A DNA stretch of 64,000 nt from Symsagittifera roscoffensis. Lineage: Eukaryota > Xenacoelomorpha > Acoela > Convolutidae. Shown in pieces: positions 1 to 11,640 of this stretch. The notes under the pieces are model-generated. The model was not told the DNA's origin. It did no database searches and worked only from the letters and a program-made list of their open reading frames with translations. Location: positions 65,594,647 to 65,658,646 of the forward strand of contig NC_087062.1 of assembly GCF_963678635.1 (NCBI RefSeq). The letters run 5' to 3'. Within the stretch, counting starts at the first letter, position 1; each line of letters starts with the position of its first letter. Made by a program: the position numbers and the translations under genes.

Positions 1-3000
1 GCTTTTTTTGCTAGCCTGCCTGAGATTACTCAGTGCTACCATACACGAGCTTACCTAGTGCTATATAACATGAGCATAACTAGTGTTATAATACATAAGC
101 TTACCTAGTGCATGAGCTTAATTGTGCTGGACTTCATGAGCTTACAAACTGTAATCTTACGCGAGCCTAGCTAATGTTGTATTTTCTGAGCTAACCTAGT
201 GCTACCCTAAAAGGCACTAGTTTATCTAGTGCGTTCTCAATCGAGCTTACTTAGTGCAATTTTACATAGGCTTACCTAAAGCTATACTACACAAGCTTAC
301 CTAGTGCAATCTTACAAGAGCTTAGCTGAGGCTATGAGCTAACCAAATGCAATCTTACATGGGCATACTTAGTGCAATCTTACACGAGCGCATCTAGTGC
401 TATCTTAAAAGAACTTACCTAGTGCTACATTATAAACAAGTGGTTACCTAGCGCTCTCCTAACCGAGCTCACCTAGTGCTATCATAAAAAAGCTTACCAA
501 ATGCTATGTCACATGAGCTTAAATGTGCTGGCCTTCATGAGCTAATATGAAGTTCTCTTACATGAGCTTACCTATTGCTATATTACATGAGCTTACCTAG
601 TGCAATTTTACACGAGTTTAACTAGTGCATTTTACTTGAGCTTAGCTTTTCATCCTTAAAGAGCTTAGCTAGTGCTTTATACATCAGCTCACCTAGTGTT
701 TTCTTTCACCAGCTTAAATAGTGCTATCTTAAAATGTTTAACTAGTGTTATTTTACAAGAGCTTTTATTTGCTAGCCTTGAAATTACTCAGTGCTACCAT
801 ACACGAGCTTACCTAGTGCTATATAACATGAGCATAACTAGTGTTATAATACATAAGCTTACCTAGTGCATGAGCTTAATTGTGCTGGACTTCATGAGCT
901 TACAAACTGTAATCTTACGCGAGCCTAGCTAATGTTGTATTTTCTGAGCTAACCTAGTGCTACCCTAAAAGGCACTAGTTTATCTAGTGCGTTCTCAATC
1001 GAGCTTACTTAGTGCAATTTTACATAGGCTTACCTAAAGCTATACTACACAAGCTTACCTAGTGCAATCTTACAAGAGCTTAGCTGAGGCTATGAGCTAA
1101 CCAAATGCAATCTTACATGGGCATACTTAGTGCAATCTTACACGAGCGCATCTAGTGCTATCTTAAAAGAACTTACCTAGTGCTACATTATAAACAAGTG
1201 GTTACCTAGCGCTCTCCTAACCGAGCTCACCTAGTGCTATCATAAAAAAGCTTACCAAATGCTATGTCACATGAGCTTAAATATGCTGGCCTTCATGAGC
1301 TAATATGAAGTTCTCTTACATGAGCTTACCTATTGCTATATTACATGAGCTTACCTAGTGCAATTTTACACGAGTTTAACTAGTGCATTTTACTTGAGCT
1401 TAGCTTTTCATCCTTAAAGAGCTTAGCTAGTGCTTTATACATCAGCTCACCTAGTGTTTTCTTTCACCAGCTTAACTAGTGCTATCTTAAAAAGTTTAAC
1501 TAGTGTTATTTTACAAGAGCTTTTATTTGCTAGCCTTGAAATTACTCAGTGCTACCATACACGAGCTTACCTAGTGCTATATAACATGAGCATAACTAGT
1601 GTTATAATACATAATCTTACCTGGTGCATGAGCTTAATTGTGCTGGACTTCATGAGCTTACAAACTGTAATCTTTCGCGAGCCTAGCTAATGTTGTATCT
1701 TCTGAGCTAACCTAGTGCTACCCTAAAAGGCACGAGTTTATCTACTGCGTTCTCAATCGAGCTTACTTAGTGCTATTTTACAAAAGCTTACCTAAAGCTA
1801 TACTACACAAGCTTACCTGGTGCAATCTTACAACAGCTTAGCTGAGGCTATGAGCTAACCAAATGCAATGTTACATGGGCGCATCTAGTGCTATCTTAGA
1901 AGAACTTACCTAGTGCTACATTATAAACAATTGGTGCTACATTATAAACTTACCTAGTGCTACATTATAAACTAGCGCTCTTCTAATCGAGCTCACCTTG
2001 TGCTATCATAAAAAAGCTTACCAAATGCTATCTCACATGAGCTTAAATGTGCTGGCCTTCATGAACTAATATGAAGTTCTCTTACATGAGCTTACCTATT
2101 GCTATATTACATGAGCTTACCTAGTGCAATTTTACACGAGCTTAACTAATGCATTTTACTTGAGCTTAGCTTTTCATCCTTAAAGAGCTTAGCTAGTGCT
2201 TTTTACAACAGCTCACCTAGTGTTTTTTTTCACCAGCTTAACTAGTGCTATCTTAAAAGAGCTTAACTAGTGCTATTTTACAAGAGCTTTTTTTGCTAGC
2301 CTACCTGAGATTACTCAGTGCTACCATACACGAGCTTACCTAGTGCTATATAACATGAGCATAACTAGTGTTATAATACATAAGCTTACCTAGTGCATGA
2401 GCTTAATTGTGCTGGACTTCATGAGCTTACAAACTGTAATCTTACGCGAGCCTAGCTAATGTTGTATTTTCTGAGCTAACATAGTGCTACCCTAAAAGGC
2501 ACGAGTTTATCTAGTGCGTTCTCAATCGAGCTTACTTAGTTCTATTTTACATAAGCTTACCTAAAGCTATATTACACAAGCTTACCTAGTGCAATCTTAC
2601 AAGAACTTAGCTGAGGCTATGAGCTAACCAAATGCAATCTTACATGGGCATACTTAGAGCAATCTTACACGGCGCATCTGGTGCTATCTTAAAAGAAATT
2701 ACCTAGTGCTACATTATAAACAAGTGGTTACCTAGCGCTATCCTAACCGAGCTTACCTAGTGCTATCATAAAAAAACTTACCAAGTGCTATCTCACATGA
2801 GCTTAAGTGTGCTAGCCTTCATGAGCTTACATGAAGTTCCCTTACATGAGCTTACCTATTGCTATATTACATGGGCTTACCTAGTGCAATTTTACACGAG
2901 CTTAACTAGTGCATTTTACTCGAGCTTAGCTTTTCATCCTTAAAGAGCTTAGCTAGTGCTTTTTACATCAGCTCACCTAGTGTTTTCTTTCACCAGCTTG

Positions 3001-5643
3001 ACTAGTGCTATCTTAAAAGAGCTTAATTAGTGCTATTTCACAAGTGCTTTTTTTGCTAGCCTGCCTGAGATTACTCAGTGCTACCATACACGAGCTTACC
3101 TAGTGCTATATAACATGAGCATAACTAGTGTTATTATACATAAGCTTTACCTAGTGCATGAGCTTAATTGTGCTGGCCTTCATGAGCTTACAAACTGTAA
3201 TCTTACACGAGCCTAGCTATTGTTGTATTACGTTAGCCTACTTAATGCGATCTTACACGAGCGTAACTAGTGCTGTATTACATGAGTTAACCTAGTGTTC
3301 GTTTACAAGAGCTTACCTAGTGCTATCTTAAAAGAACTAAACTAGTGCTATCTTACATGGGCTTAATTGTGCTGGCCTTCATGAGTTTTCAATATGTTAT
3401 CTTATACGAGCTTATCTAGTGCTATAGTACATGATCTTATCTAGAACTTTCTTGCACAAGCTTACCTAATGCAGTCTAACACGAGCTTACATAGTGCCAT
3501 CTTGAAAGAACTAAACTAGTGCTATCTTACATGGGCTTAATTGTGCTGGCCTTCATGAGTTTTCAATATGTTATCTTATACGAGCTTATCTAGTGCTATA
3601 GTACATGATCTTATCTAGAACTTTCTTGCACAAGCTTACCTAATGCAGTCTAACACGAGCTTACATAGTGCCATCTTGAAAGAACTAAACTAGTGCTATC
3701 TTACATGAATTTAATTGAGCTGGCCTCCATGAGTTTTCATTATGTTATCTTATACGAGCTTATCTAGTGCTATAGTACATGATCTTATCCTGAACTTTCT
3801 TGCACAAGCTTACCTAATGCATTCTTACACGAGCATACATAGTGCTATCTTAAAAGAAATAAACTAGTGCTATCTTACACGGGCTTAATTGTGCTGGCCT
3901 TCATGATTTTTCAATATGTTATTTTATACGAGCTTATCTAGTGCTATAGTACATGATCTTATCTAGAACTTTCCTGCACAAGCTTACCTAATGCAGTCTT
4001 ACACGAGCTTACATAGTACTATCTTAAAAGAACTAAACTAGTGCTATCTTACATGGGCTTAATTGTGCTGGCCTTCATGAATTTTCAATATGTTATCTTA
4101 TACGAGCTTATCTAGTGCTATAGTACATGATCTTATCTAGAACTTTCTTGCACAAGCTTACCTAATGCAGTCTTACACGAGCTTACATAGTGCTATCTTA
4201 AAAGAACTAAACTAGTGCTATCTTACATGGGCTTGATTGTGCTGGCCTTCATGAGTTTTCAATATGTTATCTTATACGAGCTTATCTAGTGCTATAGTAC
4301 ATGATTTTATCTAGAACTTTCCTGCACAAGCTTATCCAATGCAGTCTTACACGAGCTTACATAGTGCTATCTTACATGGGCTTAATTGTGCTGGCCTTCA
4401 TGAGTTTTCAATATGTTATCTTATACGAGCTTATCTAGTGCTATAGTACATGATCTTATCTAATACTTTCCTGCACAAGCTTACCTAATGCAGTCTTATA
4501 CGAGCTTCTTAGTGCTATCTTAAAAGAACTAAACTAGTGCTATCTTACATGGACTTAATTGTGCTGGCCTTCATGAGTTTTCAATATGTTATCTTATACG
4601 AGCTTATCTAGTGCTATAGTACATGATCTTATCTGGAACTTTCTTGCACAAGCTTACCTAATGCAGTCTAACACGAGCTTACATAATGCCATCTTGAAAG
4701 AACTAAACTAGTGCTATCTTACATGAATTTAATTGAGCTGGCCTTCATGAGTTTTCATTATGTTATCTTATACGAGCTTATCTAGTGCTATAGTACATGA
4801 TCTTATCCTGAACTTTCTTGCACAAGCTTACCTAATGCATTCTTACACGAGCATACATAGTGCTATCTTAAAAGAAATAAACTAATGCTATCTTACACGG
4901 GCTTAATTGTGCTGGCCTTCATGAGTTTTCAATATGTTATTTTATACGAGCTTATCTAGTGCTATAGTACATGATCTTATCTAGAACTTTCCTGCACAAG
5001 CTTACCTAATGCAGTCTTACACGAGCTTACATAGTACTATCTTAAAAGAACTAAACTAGTGCTATCTTACATGGGCTTAATTGTGCTGGCCTTCATGAGT
5101 TTTCAATATGTTATCTTATACGAGCTTATCTAGTGCTATAGTACATGATCTTATCTAGAACTTTCTTGCACAAGCTTACCTAATGCAGTCTTACACGAGC
5201 TTACATAGTGCTATCTTAAAAGAACTAAACTAGTGCTATCTTACATGGGCTTAATTGTGCTGGCCTTCATGAGTTTTCAATATGTTATCTTATGCGAGCT
5301 TATCTAGTGCTATAGTACATGATTTTATCTAGAACTTTCCTGCACAAGCTTATCTACTGCAGTCTTACACGAGCTTACATAGTGCTATCTTAAAAGAACT
5401 AAACTAGTGCTATCTTACATGGGCTTAATTGTGCTGGCCTTCATGAGTTTTCAATATGTTATCTTATACGAGCTTATCTAGTGCTATAGTACATGATCTT
5501 ATCTAATACTTTCCTGCACAAGCTTACCTAATGCAGTCTTATACGAGCTTCTTAGTGCTATTTTACATGAGCTTACTTAGTGCAATCTTACACGATTTTA
5601 ACTAAGGTAATTTTACATGAGCTTACCTAATGCCACCATGAGC
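1..5643. repeat. Satellite array built on a ~25-bp monomer with higher-order structure
   Basis: The whole stretch is made of variants of a ~25-bp word close to GAGCTTACCTAGTGCTATCT plus TACAC. From 1 to about 3200 the monomers form ~760-bp blocks; the landmark TTGCTAGCC recurs in blocks starting near 1, 761, 1519, 2286 and 3046. From about 3374 to 5560 they form 174-bp blocks. The array begins before the window and ends near 5643 in ordinary AT-rich DNA. Short open frames inside it recur from block to block and are by-products of the repeat. Arrays of this kind are known from centromeric and heterochromatic DNA; that role here is inference. Confidence 0.95.
3374..5600. repeat. 174-bp higher-order satellite unit, about 12.5 copies
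   Basis: The landmark GGCCTTCATGA (or a close variant) falls at 3374, 3548, 3722, 3896, 4070, 4244, 4393, 4566, 4740, 4914, 5088, 5262 and 5436. Spacing is 173-174 bp except for one step of 149, which is exactly one 25-bp monomer short. Seven monomers of 24-25 bp make one unit. Variants are ordered: the marker TTATCCTGAACTTTC is at 3785 and 4803, ACATGAATTTAATTGAGC at 3703 and 4721, and ATGATTTTATCTAGAAC at 4301 and 5319. Each pair is 1,018 bp apart, so groups of six units were copied as a block. Confidence 0.93.
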
Positions 5644-6919
5644 TCAAAGTGAACTTCGTTGGAAAATCATGCTGAAGTATTCGAGTTCGTTTTTTTTTCT
5701 AAACTAATTGATTCAGACGTTGAACAGTGTTGCTGTAAATAGTTTATAAGATATTGAATGACAACCCATAATTTTTCTCTTCAACATTCATCAATACGAA
5801 ACAAACATAATACCTCCTTCATTGGCTTGACTTACTGTCGTTTGTTTTTCTCTATCAATAAAGACAAGGGATATCAACTTTTTTCTTCTGATTGTCTATA
5901 TATTTTTTGACTATTTAGCATTAACGTATGATAATCATCGATTACATAATCACGCATAATTGCAATTTAAACATTCGCCAGACTGCTCAGAGACCACATG
6001 AAAGACCAAGACGATACTGCAAAAAGACATCATCAAAAAAATAAAACCTGTGACTCAAAACAGTTGTTTTTTTTGTACGAAGCTGTTTTTTTGCGACTCA
6101 AGGCCGTTTTTTTTTTGCGTCCACCACAATTTTGACATATATGGCACTTCTATTGGAGCCAAAATCAGTCAGGCTGTGGTAACCATGAAGCATAACTGAG
6201 ATCTCAACCTCTAAGACTTTCGTTGCCATGACAGGTAATCGGATGCAAGATCTGACGATGTTAATGTATAAACTTTACCACTATGTTAATTCATCTCTAT
6301 TAAACAAGATTCTGTCCCCAAAAAATTGAAATTGCGTTTTCCATTTTGGTATAAAAATTTGAAGAATCTGGTCACCGGGAAAACTATTTTAAAAATCAGG
6401 TATTCTCAAATTGCTTATGAGAGATGTAATTGACAGAAGTTCAGAAAAGGTGACACTTGTTGACCAGCTGAAATACAATTATTTTCTGACACAAGTTGAA
6501 AAAAACTCTAGATCTCTTTTCTGAAAAATTTACTTGTTTTAATTTAAACTACTTCATCGAAATGCAGCTTAGTTTCTTTTCTTTATTTTCTAGAAATACC
6601 CACAAAGATAGTCTAGCAAGCTTTTATTCTAACTGAATTGACATGCATTTTGATCGAAATAAAATCTCCTCTCGTCGCTATCTGTCAAATCCATCGCGAC
6701 TCGTTCGATAAATTCTGAGCTGCCTCGACTGAATTTGTCGAACGTCAACTACTTTCTCGATTCCTGTTAGAGAGTTCTTCATTTCAAAAAATGTTCAATA
6801 AATGACTTCGAGTATATCCGACAAGCATTTATCAGAAGGCTGATGTAACTTTTGATTTTTTGCTTTGTTTCTTTTGAAATTTGTATTGCAATTTCCAAAC
6901 CTTCTCGACCTAGGCGGAT
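5644..6919. other. AT-rich spacer, no gene seen
   Basis: Single-copy-looking AT-rich DNA between the satellite and the GC-rich repeats. It has short T runs near 6065-6110 and no coherent open frame, RNA gene or transposon end that I can recognise. Confidence 0.5.
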
Positions 6920-7100
6920 ATGCCGCGTTTTTCCAGGCCAAGGCGGAGACGGCGCAATTTACCTGATCAAGGTGGAGACGGCTCGACTTTCCAGGCCAAG
7001 GCGGAAACGGCGGGGTTTTTGCGACCAAGCCGGAGACGGTGCCACTTTCCAGGCCAAGGCGGAAACGGCGCGACTTTCCAGACCAAAGCGAAGAGTTTGA
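6920..7100. repeat. GC-rich minisatellite, ~30-bp period, about 6 copies
   Basis: The words CCAGGCCAAGGCGGAGACGG and CCAGGCCAAGGCGGAAACGG recur with degenerate copies between them at roughly 30-bp steps (near 6928, 6958, 6988, 7018, 7048 and 7078). It is much richer in GC than its surroundings. Because 30 is a multiple of three, every frame on both strands stays open for a while, which gives spurious open frames of 80-210 codons here. Confidence 0.85.
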
Positions 7101-7330
7101 GTCTGGAAAATCTGAACATGAGTCGCGTCGTGGGTCGCAATAGTCTGGGCATACCAAAATTTGGTCGCGAAAGTCCGGAAATACAGTCGCGAAAGTCTGG
7201 AGGCACATTTTCCAGACTTCGGGGCCCAAAATGTGGTTTGTCCAGCCTTTTGCAACCCATGTCCAGACTTTTGCGACTGGTTGTTGCAACAGTCTATGTG
7301 GATGATAGTTTGAAAATTTTAACATAGGCA
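7101..7330. repeat. Degenerate repeats around GTCGCGAAAGTCTGGA
   Basis: Immediately after the minisatellite come several short direct and inverted variants of GTCTGGAAA, GTCGCGAAAGT and CCAGACTT. The same vocabulary returns at 14879-14968 and 16588-16760, so this is probably part of a dispersed family and not a chance cluster. Confidence 0.5.
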
Positions 7331-7788
7331 GTAGCGACAGAAGACTGTAACAACACATATGTTGCGACAAAAATGAAAATAAAAATTTTTTGCTCGCAAC
7401 CTTCACAGCATGGTTTTCCGACATTTCCGCTCTAAAAAAAAAGGCATTAAATTATAATTTTGAATTAACCAATTTCCAGTTTTCAGTCTTACAAAAATTT
7501 TTTCAACGATTGGTTTGGTATTATTTTTACAAAAAAAAATCCTTTTTGGTTTTTGTTTGATAAGTTTCAGCAATTTGCTTGAGGATCTGTTTTTGTTCCG
7601 ACTGAAGTTTTATGCACGGAGTGTTTTTCTGTTTATTATTATATGGATTTTTTAACTAATTGATTTTGACGGATTATTCATTCTGAAAAAAGTTTTCATC
7701 CTTAGCTAAAAATATTATAAATTTTTCTTTTGCGACCTGTGATCTTTTCTGTAAAATTATGGAGGTGGGGTTTGAATACTGCCATTGG
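7331..7788. other. AT-rich spacer, no gene seen
   Basis: Nothing recognisable. It ends at the left flank of the LTR element. Confidence 0.45.
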
Positions 7789-7793
7789 ATATT

Positions 7794-8003
7794 TAATAAA
7801 GTATTCTGATTCTATATACCTATGTACAACTACTGTACATAAACTTGAAAAAACTAAAACTATTAAAAGGAAGTAAGTAAATTAAGAACGTTAAAAGGAC
7901 AACTGAACTTCCGCTCATATCGACCAATGGTCGTAACTAAATTGGTTAACAGGTATTAATTAAATACCGAAGGTCATTTAAGACACTAAAACAAATCACA
8001 ACA
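7794..8003 (-). repeat. 3' LTR (210 bp) of the Ty3/gypsy element
   Basis: Matches 14088-14297 with seven differences by eye. On the element's strand it begins TGTTGTGATTTG, directly after a purine-rich tract, and ends in TATTA. The 5-bp flank ATATT follows. Confidence 0.93.
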
Positions 8004-8013
8004 TTTCCCACCG
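8004..8013 (-). promoter_or_regulatory. Polypurine tract
   Basis: On the minus strand GGTGGGAAA lies directly before the 3' LTR start TGTTGTG. This is the usual position of the plus-strand DNA primer in LTR retroelements. Confidence 0.75.
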
Positions 8014-8534
8014 GGAAAAAATAAAACTGCAAACTAACTACATAACTCTATATACACCCTTTTCCCCCCTTCGAGAATGGACAAATTTTACAAACTGCAC
8101 CATGAAGGTAAATATACAAAAGCAAAATAGAATCCACAATTGAGAGAGAATGTACAATGTACATGGTGACTATACAGAATTACAAATATACAAAGTACAG
8201 TAACTAACTAAATTAAAACTAATCCACAACATGTACATTAACATGTACAATTGTATCTACGGGTAAAATTTAAAATCCGACGGTAAGATAAGGGTCAAGT
8301 TTATTTTGTTCAGTTTTTTTGATATGTGAGTTAAATGAAATGGTTGTCAAAATCATCCAGTTTAGCCCTCATTTCCGAATCTATAGTCGAGGAAATTTTG
8401 CTACAGTTGTCTACCTCGTGCGGGGAGTCCTTCGTGGTCTGGTAGGCTGAGTTTGAGCCCGAGGAATTTTCGTGGAAATGAGTCTTCGTAGGAGAGATTA
8501 CTGGTCTGACCGTCGGGAGAGAGTTCTTTGATGA
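8014..8534 (-). other. 3' untranslated part of the Ty3/gypsy element
   Basis: About 500 bp between the last pol-frame segment and the polypurine tract. There is no coherent frame and no envelope-like segment. Confidence 0.5.
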
Positions 8535-8999
8535 TCAGTATAACGTCGTTTCCGCAACGAGAATTTGTCGGGGAGGGGCCTCCGCTAGTGGTGTCAATAG
8601 ATCCGACGGCGATGTGACCGTAAAATCAGCCCTGTGAGTGTCGGGTGAAGAGGAGAATACTGACGGTGACACCCCTGTGTCATCTTTTTCTAGAACCACG
8701 TCTATAAAGCGGCGATTTCCGTAAAACTGTGGGGGGCCCACATTTCTGCGTGGTCTAGAATTTCGAGGCTTTATCGTCGGGCTGACCGTAGGCTCCGGAG
8801 TACTGTCTACCAGAATTGGGTTGTCTTGCGATCCTTCTGTAGCGGTCAAGTCGGGGATGATAACGATCTCCCGGAGGTCGGTGTTCGCTGGCCTTTCTGA
8901 GCTCCGGCGTGGAGATTCGACGGTACCTGTAACACTTAAGCCCTGGTTAGATTCGGACTGATGGCTCTGAGGTATATTGTTATTGGTCACATTGTCGAA
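8535..8999 (-). pseudogene. C-terminal tail of the pol frame, after an in-frame stop
   Basis: The segment continues the integrase reading frame after one TAA (9000-9002), with no frame change. It is Ser/Pro/Thr-rich and contains a conserved-looking stretch, RPRRNVGPPQFYGNRRFIDV, of the kind found near the end of many Ty3/gypsy polyproteins. A separate gene starting here is unlikely, since there is no ATG at the start and the frame is shared. The stop is most simply a point mutation. Confidence 0.7.
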
Positions 9000-10307
9000 T
9001 TAATCATCGATTATCCGGTCCCACGAATCTAGGTTTAAAGAAGAAGAGGAACCTGAAAAGATTCTTGAAGAGTCTTGAGTGGGCACGCTCACACTCGGTG
9101 CACTAATCCCTGCTCTGGTGTTGAACGCTCTTGAGGTGCCTTGACCCGAATGCCCAGAGGGTGTCGATACATCTTTTTTTGGTGGTGAGAGTTTCTTTTT
9201 CCCAGCTAAACTCGAATGGGTATGATGTTTATGCCCGGTGGATGTCTGATTCACTATTATCTTTTTGGGCTCAGGGAGTATTTTTCCTTTTATAGCCAGA
9301 TCCGATTTACGTAAAACGTGACCGTTGTCAAGGGTTATTGTGTGTTCTGAAGAATCGATGATATCCTTCTTAACCTGATTAAAATATGGATCTCTATTTT
9401 TCCTGTTAGACACCTTTCTATATAAGTTACCTCCCATGACAGCTTTTCTTTTTGCAAGAGGTTCTGAAGTTTGTATAATACCGTCCGGGTTTGTATTTAG
9501 AGTAGCTGTCCTAGATAGTGGTAGGTTGTCTTTTGGGTCTGACGTGCTGTCCTTTTCCTCGTCCAGATATCCATCTTCTGCGCCGTCGTGGAGTTTGCAG
9601 TTAGTGGCCCGATCTTTGGACATGATAGCTTTCCCTTTATCTAAATGGTCAATAAGGTACATAAGGTTTTTCCACCTAGTGTTCGCTACTCTATTAAAAT
9701 GTTTTTCAAAAGGGGTACAGCCGATCGCGGATTGCTTCGAGATTCTCAAATTCCAAATGATTTTTTCGATCGACTCCTTTAGTGACGGCTTGGGTAATTC
9801 GAAAGACATTGCCAGTAGTTTCGATTTAATTGTGTAAACTAATCTTTCCACTATCCCATTGGATCTGTGGTCGCCGACTGTGCAGTAAATAATTTCCATA
9901 TTAAATTTTTTGCAGAAGTTTTTGAAATCATGTGATAAGAAGCATGACCCATGGTCGACTCTAATTTTTCTTGGGAATCTGTGTAGATGACAGTAATCGT
10001 TTGAAAATGAAATTACATTTTTCGTAGAAGTGTTGTTAACGATCTTGGCCAAAGGGAACTTTATATATTGGTCGATGCACAGAAGGATGTATTTATTGTT
10101 ACCCCAGAACGCGTCCAACGGTCCCGCAAAGTCCAGATTAATTTCTTCGTTCGCGAATGTCAATGTCGGGAGTTTCGAAATATTATGGGTGCCTAGTAAA
10201 ACTTTAATGTTCTTACCAGCCTGTACACATTGGCTACATGTTCTCCCGTGATGGTAAATTTCCCGATAAATGTGCGGCCACCACAAGTATTTGGCAAGAG
10301 ATTTCAT
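9000..10307 (-). pseudogene. Integrase domain of Ty3/gypsy pol
   Basis: Numbered from the first Met of this segment, the second half of the HHCC zinc module is visible as C24 and C27; its histidines lie upstream in the same frame, beyond a stop. The catalytic triad is D59 (in LDFAGPLD), D118 (in VDHGSCF) and E154 (in GIVERLV). The 35 residues between the second Asp and the Glu match the DD35E rule. A basic C-terminal region follows with a motif like the usual post-integrase domain, then a Ser/Pro-rich tail. The family joins viral DNA ends to host DNA in the nucleus. Upstream the frame is broken by a TAG and a one-base shift near 10325-10335, which splits the zinc module. Confidence 0.93.
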
Positions 10308-10914
10308 CCCAAACTGTCCTGGATGAGTCTAATGAAGCATCGAATTAAAAGTTCCCTGATAGTAGCTGGGACGACTAATTTATTATCGAGGAAAAGTAGA
10401 TCGTCCTTCACGTGTAGATTTTTGGCATAGAATTTCATGTATGCTCCATGTATGCCCATTGGTCGTTTCGTCTTTATCGTCTCGATCAAGTCCCACAGCA
10501 CCTTATCTTCCCTGGTCATAATCTGAAGCAATTTCTTTGAGCAGTGGTTTTCAGGTCTGCGTGATCGGGTGAAAGTCGGTCATCTCTGAAATTGAGGGCG
10601 ATATTATGTTCTTCGGGGATGATCAGTAGAGGTTCATTCTCTTTATTCATTGGCAATTCTAGTCGTTTTTTGCTGGATGGTATAAATTGTCTGTTTTCTA
10701 ATAAAAAATGTAACAGGACTTTGTCCGTAAAGGTAATACTTTTAAAATTAAATTTCGATTTATCGACAGGTTGACAATTTGTAGTACAATTTTCTGTCCG
10801 ATAATGATGATTGAGACAAATTTTGATCGACTGAGCGATACAAGATATGATAGCAGCAATAATATTGAGATTAAGTAACGCTAAAGAGCTATTCAACCGA
10901 TTCTGACCAATCAC
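10304..10914 (-). pseudogene. Pol segment between RNase H and integrase, two frames
   Basis: Two overlapping open stretches (10516-10914 and 10304-10531) in different frames cover the part of Pol between RNase H and the integrase core. The second ends in a region that lines up with the zinc-binding N-terminus of integrase, but runs out of frame. Neither has a domain I recognise alone. Their position and unbroken spacing make them decayed Pol and not separate genes. Confidence 0.7.
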
Positions 10915-10953
10915 GTCGCTTGAATTTTCGTGTACCGACGGGATTGTAGTAAC

Positions 10954-11640
10954 TCAAGAATTAGTATTTACAGCGACCGCTGGTCTATCTACAGTATTTA
11001 CAGTAACAATTTTAGAGTATGGTTCTTTCAATAAAATGTTCCGAATTTGGTCGATTAAAGCGACTACAAATTCGTCGTCATAATGGGAAATTGGGAGGGC
11101 TTTGCCCGAAGGAAGTCTAGATAAAAGGTCTGTAAAGCCCATGTCCTTTCCTGGTAAATGCGAAATTTTAAAATTGAATGGTAACAGTCTGTTCACCCAA
11201 CGGGTCAATCGACTATGCATCGTTTTTTTCCCATGATTTGCAGAAAGTGCTTATAGTAATGCTTTATGGTCTGTTACTATTTGAAATTCAGTTCCGTACA
11301 GGTAGTTTCTAAAGTGTTCCGTTGTCCATACGACTCCCAGCAACTCCGATTTAATGGTAGAATATTTCATTTCATGGTTATTTAAAAATCTGGATGCAAA
11401 CGCGATTGTTTTCCACTGGTCGCCCTGTAATTGTTCTAGGGTCGCCCCTAGTCCGTTGTGTGAAGCATCCGTTTTCAGTCTTGTCTTCTCTTTTATATCA
11501 AAGTGGCTGTTTTCTGTGATATTTACAATTTCCGCTTTTAACTTCTCAAACGCTATGGAATGGTTAATGTCCCATTTGTAGACCGATTTTTTGTTTAGTA
11601 GTGGTCGAAGGAGAGAACTTAATGTCGATAAATTAGGACG
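10954..11640 (-). pseudogene. RNase H domain of Ty3/gypsy pol
   Basis: Read on the minus strand from about 11640, one frame gives TDASHNGLGA, KSELLGVVW and VTDHKALL, the three blocks carrying the catalytic Asp, Glu and Asp of retroelement RNase H. It then gives the post-RNase H motif LTRWVNRLLPFNF with HLPGKDMGFTDLLSR. One TAA near 11253 interrupts the frame directly after DHKALL. The frame differs from that of the RT segment, so a shift lies near 11637. The domain degrades the RNA strand of the RNA:DNA hybrid during reverse transcription. Confidence 0.9.

Noticed and set aside
672-1690. Repeated 64- and 86-codon frames in the satellite
   Set aside because: They recur only because the ~760-bp block repeats. 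No start context, motif or codon bias separates them from the repeat.
1-5643. CRISPR-like array
   Set aside because: Units are adjacent variants of one word with no unique spacers, and the genome is animal.
6795-7424. 209-codon minus-strand frame and overlapping frames on both strands
   Set aside because: Kept open by the 30-bp GC-rich repeat, whose period is divisible by three. The translations are low-complexity and present on both strands.
9436-9837. 133-codon plus-strand frame across integrase
   Set aside because: Antisense shadow of the pol frame, with no motif.
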